A stretch of 64,000 bases of DNA from DASXZH01 sp036502005 (GTDB lineage: Bacteria; Armatimonadota; Fimbriimonadia; Fimbriimonadales; Fimbriimonadaceae). This document shows, piece by piece, positions 1 through 7,938 of this stretch. Location: assembly GCA_036502005.1 (NCBI GenBank), contig DASXZH010000003.1, positions 1-64,000 of the forward strand, in the 5' to 3' direction. The notes under the pieces are model-generated. The model was not told the origin of the DNA. It ran no database searches and saw only the letters and a program-made list of their open reading frames with translations. The stretch's first letter is position 1. Each line of letters begins with the position of its first letter. Made by a program: the position numbers and the translations under genes.

Positions 1-198
1 CAAATGACGCCATCGGCGCTCCACCCGGGTGTCATAGCCAGGCGAGCGTTTCATGCAGACAGGGCAAGTTAAAGCGGCCTCCGCATTCAACTCAACCCTA
101 ACCAAGACTGACTGGCTGCTCTCGTCAAACTCTACAGAAGAAACAAACCAAGGAGCGCTGACACCCAGCAAACGTGTGTAAAGATCTGAACCGTCCAT
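1..198 (-). CDS. ISL3-family transposase, N-terminal 66 residues (partial)
   Basis: Reading the minus strand from ATG at 198 gives an open frame to the window edge. It starts MDGSDLYTRLLGV, continues with a CPVC half of a zinc finger (zf-ISL3), and ends in the very typical YDTRVERRWRHL stretch of ISL3 transposases. In this family the N-terminal zinc finger and HTH bind the terminal repeats and a downstream DDE domain performs cut-and-paste transposition. Only the zinc-finger region is visible here. Whether the remainder is intact cannot be judged. Confidence 0.85.
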   Translation of the reverse strand, partial: MDGSDLYTRLLGVSAPWFVSSVEFDESSQSVLVRVELNAEAALTCPVCMKRSPGYDTRVERRWRHL

Positions 199-240
199 CG
201 GTTAAGATTAGACCTAACCCACAGAAAATCTCGTAGACCC
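1..240 (-). mobile_element. ISL3-family insertion sequence, one end (continues beyond the left edge)
   Basis: The transposase start at 198 lies just inside a candidate terminal sequence. Read on the minus strand, the element would begin at 240 with GGGTCTACGAGATTTTCTG, which resembles the GG-starting, TCT-containing ends usual for ISL3 elements. The other end and the target duplication lie outside the window, so the exact boundary is inferred. The flank at 241-270 is an A-rich repeat also found elsewhere in the window, which suggests the element landed in a dispersed repeat. Confidence 0.6.
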
Positions 241-270
241 AAAATCAAAAATCCAAAATCAAAAATTCCG
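241..270. repeat. A-rich AAAAATC-type short tandem repeat
   Basis: Runs of AAAATC/CAAAAATC units with a period of 6-7 bases fill the gap between the IS end and the stop codon of the next gene. The same wording recurs at 4206-4233 and, in the opposite orientation, near 53903-53920. It lies immediately downstream of a minus-strand gene, as does the 4206 copy. Function is unknown. Confidence 0.7.
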
Positions 271-272
271 AA

Positions 273-1544
273 CTAGTCTTCTTTCTCTAACTTCAGATCC
301 GGCTGGGTGAAGGTCTCATCCGTTTCTCCGCCGTCGTCCCTAAAGTCTTCGCCCACGCTGTAAACGTGGTAATCCGCCCCATCGGAGCCATAAATAAACG
401 GTTTCCCGGTATAGGGGTCGGTCTTCAAAGATTCGGCAAACTGAGAAAGGTCTTTCGGAGCTGAACCGCTCGTTTTGACCTGCTGCAGAATAAGCGATTC
501 CAGAATCAAAAGCCTCGTCCGGGCCAAGGTCGCGTCGTTCATCGTAAGAAGCGGCTTCAAAGAAGAAAACAGCTCTTTCGAGAACTTCTTCCAAGGACGC
601 TCGCTGGAGAATTTGGGCTCCGGCGTTGAAACCCTGTCGATAGCCGGCTTATCGGATACCGATTTCATCCAGTTCGCCTCAGAATCTGCTTCCGCCGCGA
701 AATCGGCAAAGTATTGAGGGCGTTTGGAGTAATCCTTGCGGTGAAGCTCATCAAGGAACTCAACCGAGCTGCGCGCGTCCGGGCCAAGGTTTTGCCTCAG
801 AACATCCAGCGATTCATTTCGATAGGCGTCCTGAATCACCTGCACGCTTTCCAGCATGTTCTCGTGCTCGTGCTCAATGGTCTCGGAAAGATCGGGCTTG
901 GAATCCAAAGCTCGCGTAGTGCCCTCCGCTAATGAACCGAGTTGGGCCGCGTCCATGCGGTCCATAGCCGGTGCAATAGCTTGACGGGCTTCGTTAGCGA
1001 TGGCGAGACCGAGCGAAGCGTCGGTCGCGCCGCCTCCGCTGATATCAAAACCGAATTTGGTGGCCAGGTTGGCATTTTCTACCGCCGTCCCAAAATCGTT
1101 GACTTGGATCGCTTCCTGGATCTTCCAGACGAGATCGCGGCCAAGCAAACGCCAGCCGCGCTGATGAGAGGGGGCTTTAAAAGGATTGCCGGGCTGAAAA
1201 TCGAAAGAACATTTTTCGCTTGCGGCAGCCTTAAGGGTTGCCAGAGCACCTTCCGTAAGCTTCATCGCGGAAGCGCGCTGGGCAGGATAGAACGAAACCA
1301 TATCCAGATATTTTCTGCCGTTTGCTTCCGCCTCTTCGGCCGCATGCGCGTATCCCGTGTAGGCGTTGGTTCCATCTCTGGCAGGCTCCTGCTGCATGTA
1401 GCGCCCGACCCAATCGGGAAACTCAGGAGTGGGGCCGTGGTGGCAGCCCGAAAGGCACAAAACTACGGCGAAAGCAGCCCCCATCCTAGGTGCTGAAAGC
1501 CCGTTTTTTGGCGTTAAAAATTGTTTGAGATGTCGCCTATCCAT
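273..1544 (-). CDS. Secreted lipoprotein of unknown function
   Basis: A 423-residue protein with an N-terminal hydrophobic stretch ending in a lipobox (LCLSGC), so probably exported and lipid-anchored. The open frame extends upstream to 1607, but ATG at 1544 is preceded by GGAGG at a proper distance and gives the better signal peptide. The mature part is mostly helical and hydrophilic. Close to the C-terminus is a DPYTGKPFIYGSDG...YSVGEDFRDDGG stretch, a motif often seen at the end of secreted planctomycete and armatimonad proteins and related to the calcium-binding tail of type II pseudopilins. The role is unknown. It is divergent from the nucleotidyltransferase gene at 1640. Confidence 0.8.
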   Translation of the reverse strand: MDRRHLKQFLTPKNGLSAPRMGAAFAVVLCLSGCHHGPTPEFPDWVGRYMQQEPARDGTNAYTGYAHAAEEAEANGRKYLDMVSFYPAQRASAMKLTEGALATLKAAASEKCSFDFQPGNPFKAPSHQRGWRLLGRDLVWKIQEAIQVNDFGTAVENANLATKFGFDISGGGATDASLGLAIANEARQAIAPAMDRMDAAQLGSLAEGTTRALDSKPDLSETIEHEHENMLESVQVIQDAYRNESLDVLRQNLGPDARSSVEFLDELHRKDYSKRPQYFADFAAEADSEANWMKSVSDKPAIDRVSTPEPKFSSERPWKKFSKELFSSLKPLLTMNDATLARTRLLILESLILQQVKTSGSAPKDLSQFAESLKTDPYTGKPFIYGSDGADYHVYSVGEDFRDDGGETDETFTQPDLKLEKED

Positions 1545-1639
1545 GGCTATATCCTCCGCTCGTTCACGATGGTACCGCAACCGAGTAGAAATGCTATGAT
1601 TCTTCAACGTATTTGAACCTCGAAAAGGAGACGTTTTTT

Positions 1640-2566
1640 TTGAAAGGAGTCATTCTTGCGGCAGGAAAGGGGACAAGGCTATACCCGGTCACCCATCACA
1701 TCCCAAAACCCATTCTTCCATTGGCCAATAAGCCAACCATTTACTACGCTTTCGACCGCCTTAAAGAAATGGGCGTGGAAGAAATTTGCGTGGTCGTTGG
1801 AGAGATGGAATTGGCCATGCGCGCGGCCCTTGGAGACGGCTCGGAGTTCGATGTCCGCCTGCATTACGTGCGCCAAGAAGACCCGAAGGGCCTCGCCCAC
1901 GCGGTTGGCTTTGCCCAAGATTTTGTAGGGAAAGACGATTTTGTTCTGTACCTGGGTGATGCCATGTACGGCCAAGGCTTTGCCTCTTATGCGAAACGCT
2001 TTAAGGAGTCCGGTTGCGCGAATCTAAATATCGTGAAAGCGGTGGAAGATCCCAGCCGCTTTGGAGTAGCCGTTATGGAAGGTGAGAAAATCGTTCGCCT
2101 TGTGGAGAAGCCAAAGAATCCCGAATCCAACCTGGCTATGGCCGGCATGTACTTCTTTAGCCCTGCCATTTGGAAAGTTTTGCCCGATTTGAAGCCAAGC
2201 GCCCGCGGAGAGTATGAGATAACCGATGCGATTCAAATGCTGATCGACCGCGGCGAAACGGTGCTTGGCGGCGTTTACGATGGAGCTTGGTTCGATACTG
2301 GGACGCTAGATTCGTTCTTAGAAACGAGTTCGTTTTTGACCGGTGGAAAATCTTTGGTGGGGAAGGCTTTGGTTTCTGGTTCGGTCGAGGCATCGACCGT
2401 GATTGGCGACAACGCAGAAGTGAGCTGCACCTCGATCACAGATTCGGTGATTCTGCCCGCGGCTCGGGTTACGGTTAAGGGCGCTATTCGGCACGCCGTC
2501 ATCGGAGGGACGATTTCGAGTGACACCGATGTAGAGAACCAGATTCTGTTCGGAGATGAAGGGTAG
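1640..2566 (+). CDS. Sugar-1-phosphate nucleotidyltransferase (RmlA/GlmU-like)
   Basis: A 308-residue enzyme of the nucleotidyl transferase family. The N-terminus KGVILAAGKGTRLYPVT is the signature nucleotide-binding loop (GxGTRL), followed by the PKPILPLANKP segment, the YLGDAMYG metal site region and a VEKPKNP motif. It would join a nucleoside triphosphate and a sugar-1-phosphate into NDP-sugar plus pyrophosphate; the closest type is long-chain glucose-1-phosphate thymidylyltransferase. The last 70 residues look like hexapeptide-type beta-helix repeats. The start is TTG at 1640, because AAAGGAG lies just upstream; a longer frame from 1613 would bury that site. The exact sugar cannot be read from sequence. 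Confidence 0.88.
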   Translation: MKGVILAAGKGTRLYPVTHHIPKPILPLANKPTIYYAFDRLKEMGVEEICVVVGEMELAMRAALGDGSEFDVRLHYVRQEDPKGLAHAVGFAQDFVGKDDFVLYLGDAMYGQGFASYAKRFKESGCANLNIVKAVEDPSRFGVAVMEGEKIVRLVEKPKNPESNLAMAGMYFFSPAIWKVLPDLKPSARGEYEITDAIQMLIDRGETVLGGVYDGAWFDTGTLDSFLETSSFLTGGKSLVGKALVSGSVEASTVIGDNAEVSCTSITDSVILPAARVTVKGAIRHAVIGGTISSDTDVENQILFGDEG

Positions 2567-2735
2567 GAAGAGTCTTGTGTGTTGTGTCTTTTGAAGCAAT
2601 CGCAAACCTACAAAAGTCGGGGCAATGCATTCAGTTTCACCTGGCGATCTTTGTAAATTCCGAACTCCGTGCGGAGCCCCGGCCGCAGTGATCCCTGCCA
2701 CTGGGTTCGATGTCAAAGGGTAGGTCCTGGAAGCC

Positions 2736-2762
2736 GGGCCGGAAAAATCCGGCCCGTTTGTA
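2736..2762. terminator. Intrinsic terminator, probably bidirectional, between convergent genes
   Basis: A perfect 8-bp GC-rich stem GGGCCGGA / TCCGGCCC with an AAAA loop (2736-2755), followed by a short T-rich stretch on the plus strand. It sits between the convergent nucleotidyltransferase gene (ends 2566) and the thioredoxin-like gene (ends 2773). Confidence 0.6.
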
Positions 2763-2772
2763 TCTGACTTGC

Positions 2773-3876
2773 TCACTTATTCGAGGAAGCATTTTGAACC
2801 GCTTCTTCGATTTTCTGATTCAGCACCTTTGGGTCTACGCCAATCGATTTATAGATAATCACACCCTTCGGGTCGATCAAGTACACGGTCGGCCAGCCTT
2901 CCACGTTCCAGGCTTTCGGAATGACGCCCCCCGTGTTGCCTGCAACTGCGCTGCGAAAGTTAAGTTTTTGTTCTGTGATGATCTTTTTGAGAACCGACCG
3001 GTCCCCGTCGCTGTTTACTCCCACTAAGGCGAACGGTTTATCTTTGTATTGTTCAACCAACTCCTTGTCATGTGGAAGTAATTCGCGGCAGGGACCTCAC
3101 CAGAACCCCCAAAAGTCCAGAAGCACGACTTTGCCTCGGTAATCCGAGAGCTTAAAGGTCACGCCATCCTGATCGGATGCTGTAAAGTCCGGTGCCGGCA
3201 TGCCGATCGACAGATGTTCGAACTCATATACTTGGCTCTTAGCCTGTGTCGCATAGATTGTATTCGGATAGTCGGAAACTACCTTTTGGTAAAGCGTCTT
3301 CGCCTTTATTGTGTCGCCTTGGCCGTCCGCATAGGTTGTTTCGGCGGCATGGAAAGCAATGGCCGCGAGAACTTCGGGGCTCTTGCTTTTTGCTAGCATG
3401 GCCCTCCAACCGGCAAGATGCCGCAGGCCCGCTTCATTATCCGGCCACTGGTCGGGATCGAGATAATACACGAAGTCCGCAAACATGGGAGAATCCTTGA
3501 ATTTCTTTATCCACGCATCCATAGCGGCAGTTTGACCCTTTCCGTCATGAAGTTGACGCGCGCACTGGAACATCATGTTGTAAGCGTTGCAGGCAGAAGG
3601 GCGGTCGCCTGCTTTATGGGCGAGCTCTTCAAACTGCGGCAGATACACTTTGAACGGGGCATTTTTAAAATCAAGGCCCTTTTCAGCTTTCGCCCGTTCC
3701 TCGTCTGTCTTCGCGTCATTTACGGGTTTGTAAAACCGCCTTAGATCTTGAGAATATGCGTGCTCCAGCTTTTTCAACTGCGCGGCATATGGGTCCGTCT
3801 TAGCTTGTCGGGCAAAACCAAGAGTTCCGCCTGCCAATATCAGAAAGGCCGCTATCACACGAGAGCAAGTCTTCAT
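2773..3876 (-). CDS. TlpA/thioredoxin-like protein with an in-frame TGA at the CxxC motif (candidate selenoprotein)
   Basis: One continuous frame apart from a single TGA (3097-3099). Start ATG at 3876 has GAGGT just upstream and gives a signal peptide (MKTCSRVIAAFLILAGGTLG). Residues about 30-230 are a helical, TPR-like region with Cys residues. A TlpA-like thioredoxin domain follows: GMPAPDFTASDQDG, then KVVLLDFWGFW, the TGA (codon 260), then GPCRELLPHDKELVEQ and on to the normal fold with cis-Pro segment GWPTVYLIDPKG and a normal TAA stop. Thus the active site reads W-[UGA]-G-P-C where family members have WCGPC. Reading UGA as selenocysteine gives a 367-residue UxxC oxidoreductase. The alternative is a nonsense mutation of a Cys codon (TGT/TGC to TGA), leaving a broken gene. 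The intact downstream 107 codons favour recoding or a very recent mutation. No Sec machinery is in this window. Confidence 0.8.
3060..3099 (-). other. Candidate UGA recoding site with weak downstream hairpin
   Basis: The TGA occupies 3099-3097. About 17 nt further along the mRNA, ACUUC (3079-3075) can pair with GGAGU (3064-3060), leaving a ten-base loop. It lies at roughly the distance where bacterial SECIS hairpins are found, but the stem is short with a G-U pair, and the loop does not start with G as most known elements do. It is therefore only a weak candidate; folding software would be needed. Confidence 0.25.
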
Positions 3877-3964
3877 GGTTACCTCTTGTCGCTGCCGAAT
3901 GGTTTGAGGACCAAACGCACGGTTATATTTGTTATACACCGAACCTGGTTCCAAGATATGATTT

Positions 3965-4174
3965 CTAATTCTCTAACGGAGGATCTGTAAGTTTCCGTGT
4001 TCCGCCAACTGTCTTGTCAAGATAGTTAGGCGCCGTGCCAGGGTGCAGCACGTTGTAGTAAAAATCGCGCAGTTCGAAAACCGCCTTTATTCTTTCTTCA
4101 GGCGTTACAGCGGCCCAACATTTCCGAGCATACGATCTGTCGTTTATGGATATTAATCCTTTAGTGCTTATCAT
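3965..4174 (-). CDS. Small hypothetical protein (69 aa)
   Basis: A 69-residue frame with ATG at 4174 and purine-rich GGAGAAGG immediately upstream. It contains WAAVTPEERIKAVFELRDFYYN, an aromatic and charged helix pattern reminiscent of small partner proteins of nucleotidyltransferase-type systems, but no such partner is next to it. It is bordered by the thioredoxin-like gene and the FAD oxidoreductase on the same strand. Function not recognised. Confidence 0.5.
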   Translation of the reverse strand: MISTKGLISINDRSYARKCWAAVTPEERIKAVFELRDFYYNVLHPGTAPNYLDKTVGGTRKLTDPPLEN

Positions 4175-4205
4175 CCTTCTCCGTGCATCCTGTTCTGAGC
4201 ATTCT

Positions 4206-4233
4206 CAAATCAAAAATCAAAAATCAAAAATTC
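4206..4233. repeat. A-rich AAAAATC short tandem repeat
   Basis: Four CAAAAATC-like units, the same wording as at 241-270, in the gap downstream of the FAD oxidoreductase stop codon. Confidence 0.7.
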
Positions 4234-4248
4234 TGAGCAAATTATCCA

Positions 4249-5565
4249 CTATTCCGGTACCGATAAATCCAAATGCTCCCGCAATTTTTCATACGGCAAA
4301 CCCTGAGCCGTAAAACCCTCCCGCGAGCAAATGGCCGCCGCGATGCCGGCTGCCTCGCCCATACTCCGGCAAACCGATTGGATTCGAACCGCGCTTTGCG
4401 CCACGAACGTGGCGCTGAGGCAGCGGCCCGCAACCCAAAAGTTATCAAACCCCTTCACGACTAGGCTGCGATAGGGCACATCGTGATACTCGCCCGGTGG
4501 AAACTTGCGGTAGTCGATACCGCCCTTTAGATGGATATCAATGGGATATCGATTGTGTGCGATAGCATCTTCAAACTTGCGGCAGGAAAGGTGGTCTTCC
4601 TCGGTCAGGATATATTCGCCAACCACCCTTCGCGATTCACGAATTCCCATCAGCGGTGCAATCACGGAAACAAAGGCGTTCTCAAATCCGGCAAAGGTTT
4701 GCCTCATAAACTCCGCGATTCGGTAAATCTTGGCGCGACCGATTTGGTAAGCACGGCTGATTTCAAAAGGATCCAAGGGATCAAGATTCGCAACACGCGG
4801 CGTGTTAAAGGCAAACTCGCCGGGCCTGCCGTTCACGCTGAAAAGCTGAAAATAACCAAGGTCGTCTTCCGCCAAAATCCCCTTACTCACGGCATCCCAA
4901 ACAAGATCCTTCATGGGGCTGTTCATGGCCTCGCCATAGCCCATCTCAATGTAATCCTTCGTGTTAGTTCTTAAAAAGGGAAGAAGCGAAGCACGCGCTT
5001 TTTCGATATCGATATTCCCCATCGTGAACCGGAGGGTCATGGGCTGGTGGGTTCCGCTGTCGTCACCGCCCATAAGTTCGGCCCCCGCGTACATGGCCAA
5101 ATCGGCATCGCCGGTGCTATCGATAAAGGTTTTGCCCTCGATCCACTGACGGCCGGCTCTTGTCGCCACTTCCACCGCTTGCAGTTTCCCATTGGCCACA
5201 CGCGCGCCGATTATGGTGGCGTTAAACAGACAGGTTACACCTGCCTCAATCGCAAGTTGGTCAAGGATCAAAGCCAACGCGGCGGGATCGTACCAGTCGT
5301 CGCCGTGGTCCAGATCGCCTTGCGGTTGCATTTCGGTCTGGGCTTCGGTGATGTCCATACTGAGCCCACGCGAGAGCTTAAACGGCCCAACATAGTTGGG
5401 CATCATCGGAGTTACCCAGGCATTGGTTTGCGTTCCGCCGAGCGAGCCGAACTGCTCGATGACGAGCGTCTTCGCGCCCTGCCTGCCCGCGGCGATAGCT
5501 GCGGCCGCCCCCGCCGTCCCGCCTCCGCAAACGACGACATCCCAGACTTCGGGCGAGATTGACAT
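4249..5565 (-). CDS. FAD-dependent oxidoreductase (FAD_oxidored family)
   Basis: A 438-residue flavoprotein. WDVVVCGGGTAGAAAAIAA is the Rossmann dinucleotide-binding site, followed by the acidic VIEQFGSLGGT stretch; the C-terminus FWVAGRCLSATFVAQSAVR is the second FAD contact typical of this family. The substrate is unknown; relatives in planctomycetes and armatimonads are often annotated only as FAD-dependent. The open frame extends to 6006, but that part lies antisense to the neighbouring plus-strand gene and lacks family similarity, so ATG at 5565 is chosen. No signal peptide is seen with this start, so a cytoplasmic location is likely. Confidence 0.85.
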   Translation of the reverse strand: MSISPEVWDVVVCGGGTAGAAAAIAAGRQGAKTLVIEQFGSLGGTQTNAWVTPMMPNYVGPFKLSRGLSMDITEAQTEMQPQGDLDHGDDWYDPAALALILDQLAIEAGVTCLFNATIIGARVANGKLQAVEVATRAGRQWIEGKTFIDSTGDADLAMYAGAELMGGDDSGTHQPMTLRFTMGNIDIEKARASLLPFLRTNTKDYIEMGYGEAMNSPMKDLVWDAVSKGILAEDDLGYFQLFSVNGRPGEFAFNTPRVANLDPLDPFEISRAYQIGRAKIYRIAEFMRQTFAGFENAFVSVIAPLMGIRESRRVVGEYILTEEDHLSCRKFEDAIAHNRYPIDIHLKGGIDYRKFPPGEYHDVPYRSLVVKGFDNFWVAGRCLSATFVAQSAVRIQSVCRSMGEAAGIAAAICSREGFTAQGLPYEKLREHLDLSVPE

Positions 5566-5751
5566 ATGTTCGCAGTTTACTTTTCGCAGGGATCGAGCGT
5601 GGCATTTGTCAACCCAAACATCGGGCGAGTTGTTATCCCGAACTATGGACCGGATTGTTTCACGCAAAGTTCGGAAAGGGGATGACTGCACAACGAGTTC
5701 GCGATGACACCCATTGAATCCTTTTCCGCAGTTTGCCGTACACTGGTAGTA

Positions 5752-7938
5752 ATGATCCTCAGCCACATAGTCTTCGCGCTGCTGGCTTGCACGCAAACCC
5801 AGTCGCTGGCCAAAACAATCACCTTCGATGAACAGGCGGGGACGGCAGACCATGTCCTCCAGGATCTCAGCAAGCCATCCGGAATCCAGCTCAAAACTTC
5901 GCGCGAAATGGCCAAGGAAGTGCTGCTCATAAGCGTTAAAGATGCCCCCTCCGCCGAGCTTCTCAAGCGCATTGCCACCGTCACCAGCGGGCAATGGGTA
6001 GAGCAAGACGGCGAGTTAAGGCTGGTCGCCGATCAAGGGGCAAGGGAAAAAGAAAGGCAAGCCGAGATCAAAGAAAAAGCTGCAGCGATTCGCAATGGCC
6101 TTACTGAAATGAAAGCGAAGCTGGACCCACCAGTCCCAAAACCGGGCGATAAGCTGGCATCCGGAGACGACGAAGTCGCCATTTTAGCCCTCGAAGGCAA
6201 AGGGCAATCGCTCGCTGAATACTTTGTTTCGCAGCTGGACCCCGATGCATTGGCAGCAATGGGAAAAGACGATCGCATGGTCTTCTCCGATAGCCCAAAC
6301 AGCTTGCAACTAAGGTTGCCCGAGCTTGCGGCCGGCAGAATGGATGACTTCATCAAGGAGCATAACCAAATGGCCCAGGAGATGCATAAACAAATGGAGC
6401 AACAATCTCAGCAGTTGCCTCCCGGCACGCAGGAGATCATGGACATGATGGGGACCGACTCCATGTTTTCCAGCATCTCGGGTCCTCCGGCAAAGATGAT
6501 CCTTTCCATTGAGTCTCCAGGATCAGGAATGGCCATGTTTGGCGGGAATATGGAGAGCGCCACGCTGCGGTTTTATGATTCAAACGGCAAGGTGATATTT
6601 ACGGACCAGGGAGAAATTCCCAACGCTGGCGAGTCCCCGACGACGATGATGCAGGAAGCCGGGATTATTCCGAAGGAGGGGGCCAAGATCCCGCCCAAAG
6701 CTAGCAAAAAGCTGGAGCTCAGCCCTCTAAGTAAAGAATTCCAAAAGTTGTCTATTGCGGGTGAGATGCGCTCAGGAGGGAAGGCGCCGATAATGACTCC
6801 CGAGCTTAAGGGCCATATGCTGCACCCAGAAACCTACGACCCGCTTTCGTATGCGCCTACCGACGCCTTTAAGGAAATCGCTGCCGACAAGCAGGAGCAG
6901 CTTGTTGCCGATCTACCCGATTCGGTTTCGGACGGGTTCGCGGCAGATGATCTAACAATCGAAGATTGCTTAACAAACATGCAGAACGACGTTTCTATCG
7001 CGCATAAGGACGGATGGATGCAGGTGACGCCAAAACAGCATACATCGGCACGATTTGAGCGCCTAGATCGCAGGGCCCTAGCTATCCTTATTGCAGCCGC
7101 TCAGGCTAAAGGTTTGGCATCGCTCGACGATCTTTCGGCCTACGCGGTCTCCAACGAAGCGCCCAACCTTTTGAGGGGAGTGGCCACTACCTATATGATG
7201 CTCTTTGTTCCCGGCTCAATAGAAATGTCGATGATGGGCGGCAACAACGATTGGAAGACCCTCAGGCTGTACGGCCTAATGAGCCCCGATCAGCGCGAGG
7301 CCCTAAAGAATGGCACTCCAATGCCTTACGGCAGTTTCTCCCTCGATCAGAAGCAAATCATCCAGTCAATGGTCTATGGAAGCGGTTGCTCGCTGCAGGA
7401 AACACGGCCGGACGCGCAAAAGAAAAAGTCTCCTTTCGGAATCGAAATGTTTGACCAAATGCTTCCGTTTAACTTCAGCCAGATCGCGGATTACCTGCAG
7501 GAGCCAACGGAGTGCCTGCCCCAGGGATTGACCGCTGGGGTTGCCCTTCAGTGCGCTTATTCCCAGACGACGGCTATAAAGTCTGCCGACGATGGCGGGA
7601 TCAATTCGATGATAGGCTCGATGGGAGCTGACGAATATAGCCTAATCAGCTATCTTGAAACCCAGCCGGCCTTGCAGCAATCGGGCGCCATGCCGAAGTT
7701 CGACAAGCTTAAAGTTGGCACGCGGTCGATTTACGATATCCGCATTCAACTTGGGCCGAACGTCTATGTAAAGAAGAAGCTGATTGATGACAACTTCCCG
7801 CTGGATGCGCCGGTGGTAACGGCCGACAGTCTGCCCGCCGACTTTAAAAGCAAAGTCGCCGACAACATCGAGAAGATAAAGAAGAGCCCGATGGCGGGCA
7901 TGATGAAAATGCCCAACATGCCGGTTTCGCCGCCTTAG
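5752..7938 (+). CDS. Large secreted protein with STN-like N-terminal domain, function unknown
   Basis: A 728-residue protein starting MILSHIVFALLACTQTQSLA, a clear signal peptide; an upstream in-frame ATG at 5704 would add 16 residues. Residues about 22-90 (ITFDEQAG ... VLLISVKDAPSAELLKRIA) resemble the secretin/TonB short N-terminal (STN) domain, a small beta-alpha fold found in secretins and TonB receptors. The rest has a charged coiled segment, Met-rich stretches and no recognised catalytic motif. The gene is divergent from the FAD oxidoreductase and converges with the GH31 gene, whose 3' end it overlaps by 4 bp. Confidence 0.8.
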   Translation: MILSHIVFALLACTQTQSLAKTITFDEQAGTADHVLQDLSKPSGIQLKTSREMAKEVLLISVKDAPSAELLKRIATVTSGQWVEQDGELRLVADQGAREKERQAEIKEKAAAIRNGLTEMKAKLDPPVPKPGDKLASGDDEVAILALEGKGQSLAEYFVSQLDPDALAAMGKDDRMVFSDSPNSLQLRLPELAAGRMDDFIKEHNQMAQEMHKQMEQQSQQLPPGTQEIMDMMGTDSMFSSISGPPAKMILSIESPGSGMAMFGGNMESATLRFYDSNGKVIFTDQGEIPNAGESPTTMMQEAGIIPKEGAKIPPKASKKLELSPLSKEFQKLSIAGEMRSGGKAPIMTPELKGHMLHPETYDPLSYAPTDAFKEIAADKQEQLVADLPDSVSDGFAADDLTIEDCLTNMQNDVSIAHKDGWMQVTPKQHTSARFERLDRRALAILIAAAQAKGLASLDDLSAYAVSNEAPNLLRGVATTYMMLFVPGSIEMSMMGGNNDWKTLRLYGLMSPDQREALKNGTPMPYGSFSLDQKQIIQSMVYGSGCSLQETRPDAQKKKSPFGIEMFDQMLPFNFSQIADYLQEPTECLPQGLTAGVALQCAYSQTTAIKSADDGGINSMIGSMGADEYSLISYLETQPALQQSGAMPKFDKLKVGTRSIYDIRIQLGPNVYVKKKLIDDNFPLDAPVVTADSLPADFKSKVADNIEKIKKSPMAGMMKMPNMPVSPP

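Noticed and set aside
942..1496. 184-codon plus-strand open frame
   Set aside because: Antisense shadow of the lipoprotein gene (273-1544), no protein family features.
3097..3099. Frameshift in the TlpA-like gene
   Set aside because: The two halves are in exactly the same frame; only a single TGA codon interrupts, so frameshift is not the cause.
5566..6006. 147-residue N-terminal extension of the FAD oxidoreductase frame
   Set aside because: It is antisense to the start of the 5752 gene, has no family similarity, and the Rossmann motif begins right after the ATG at 5565.
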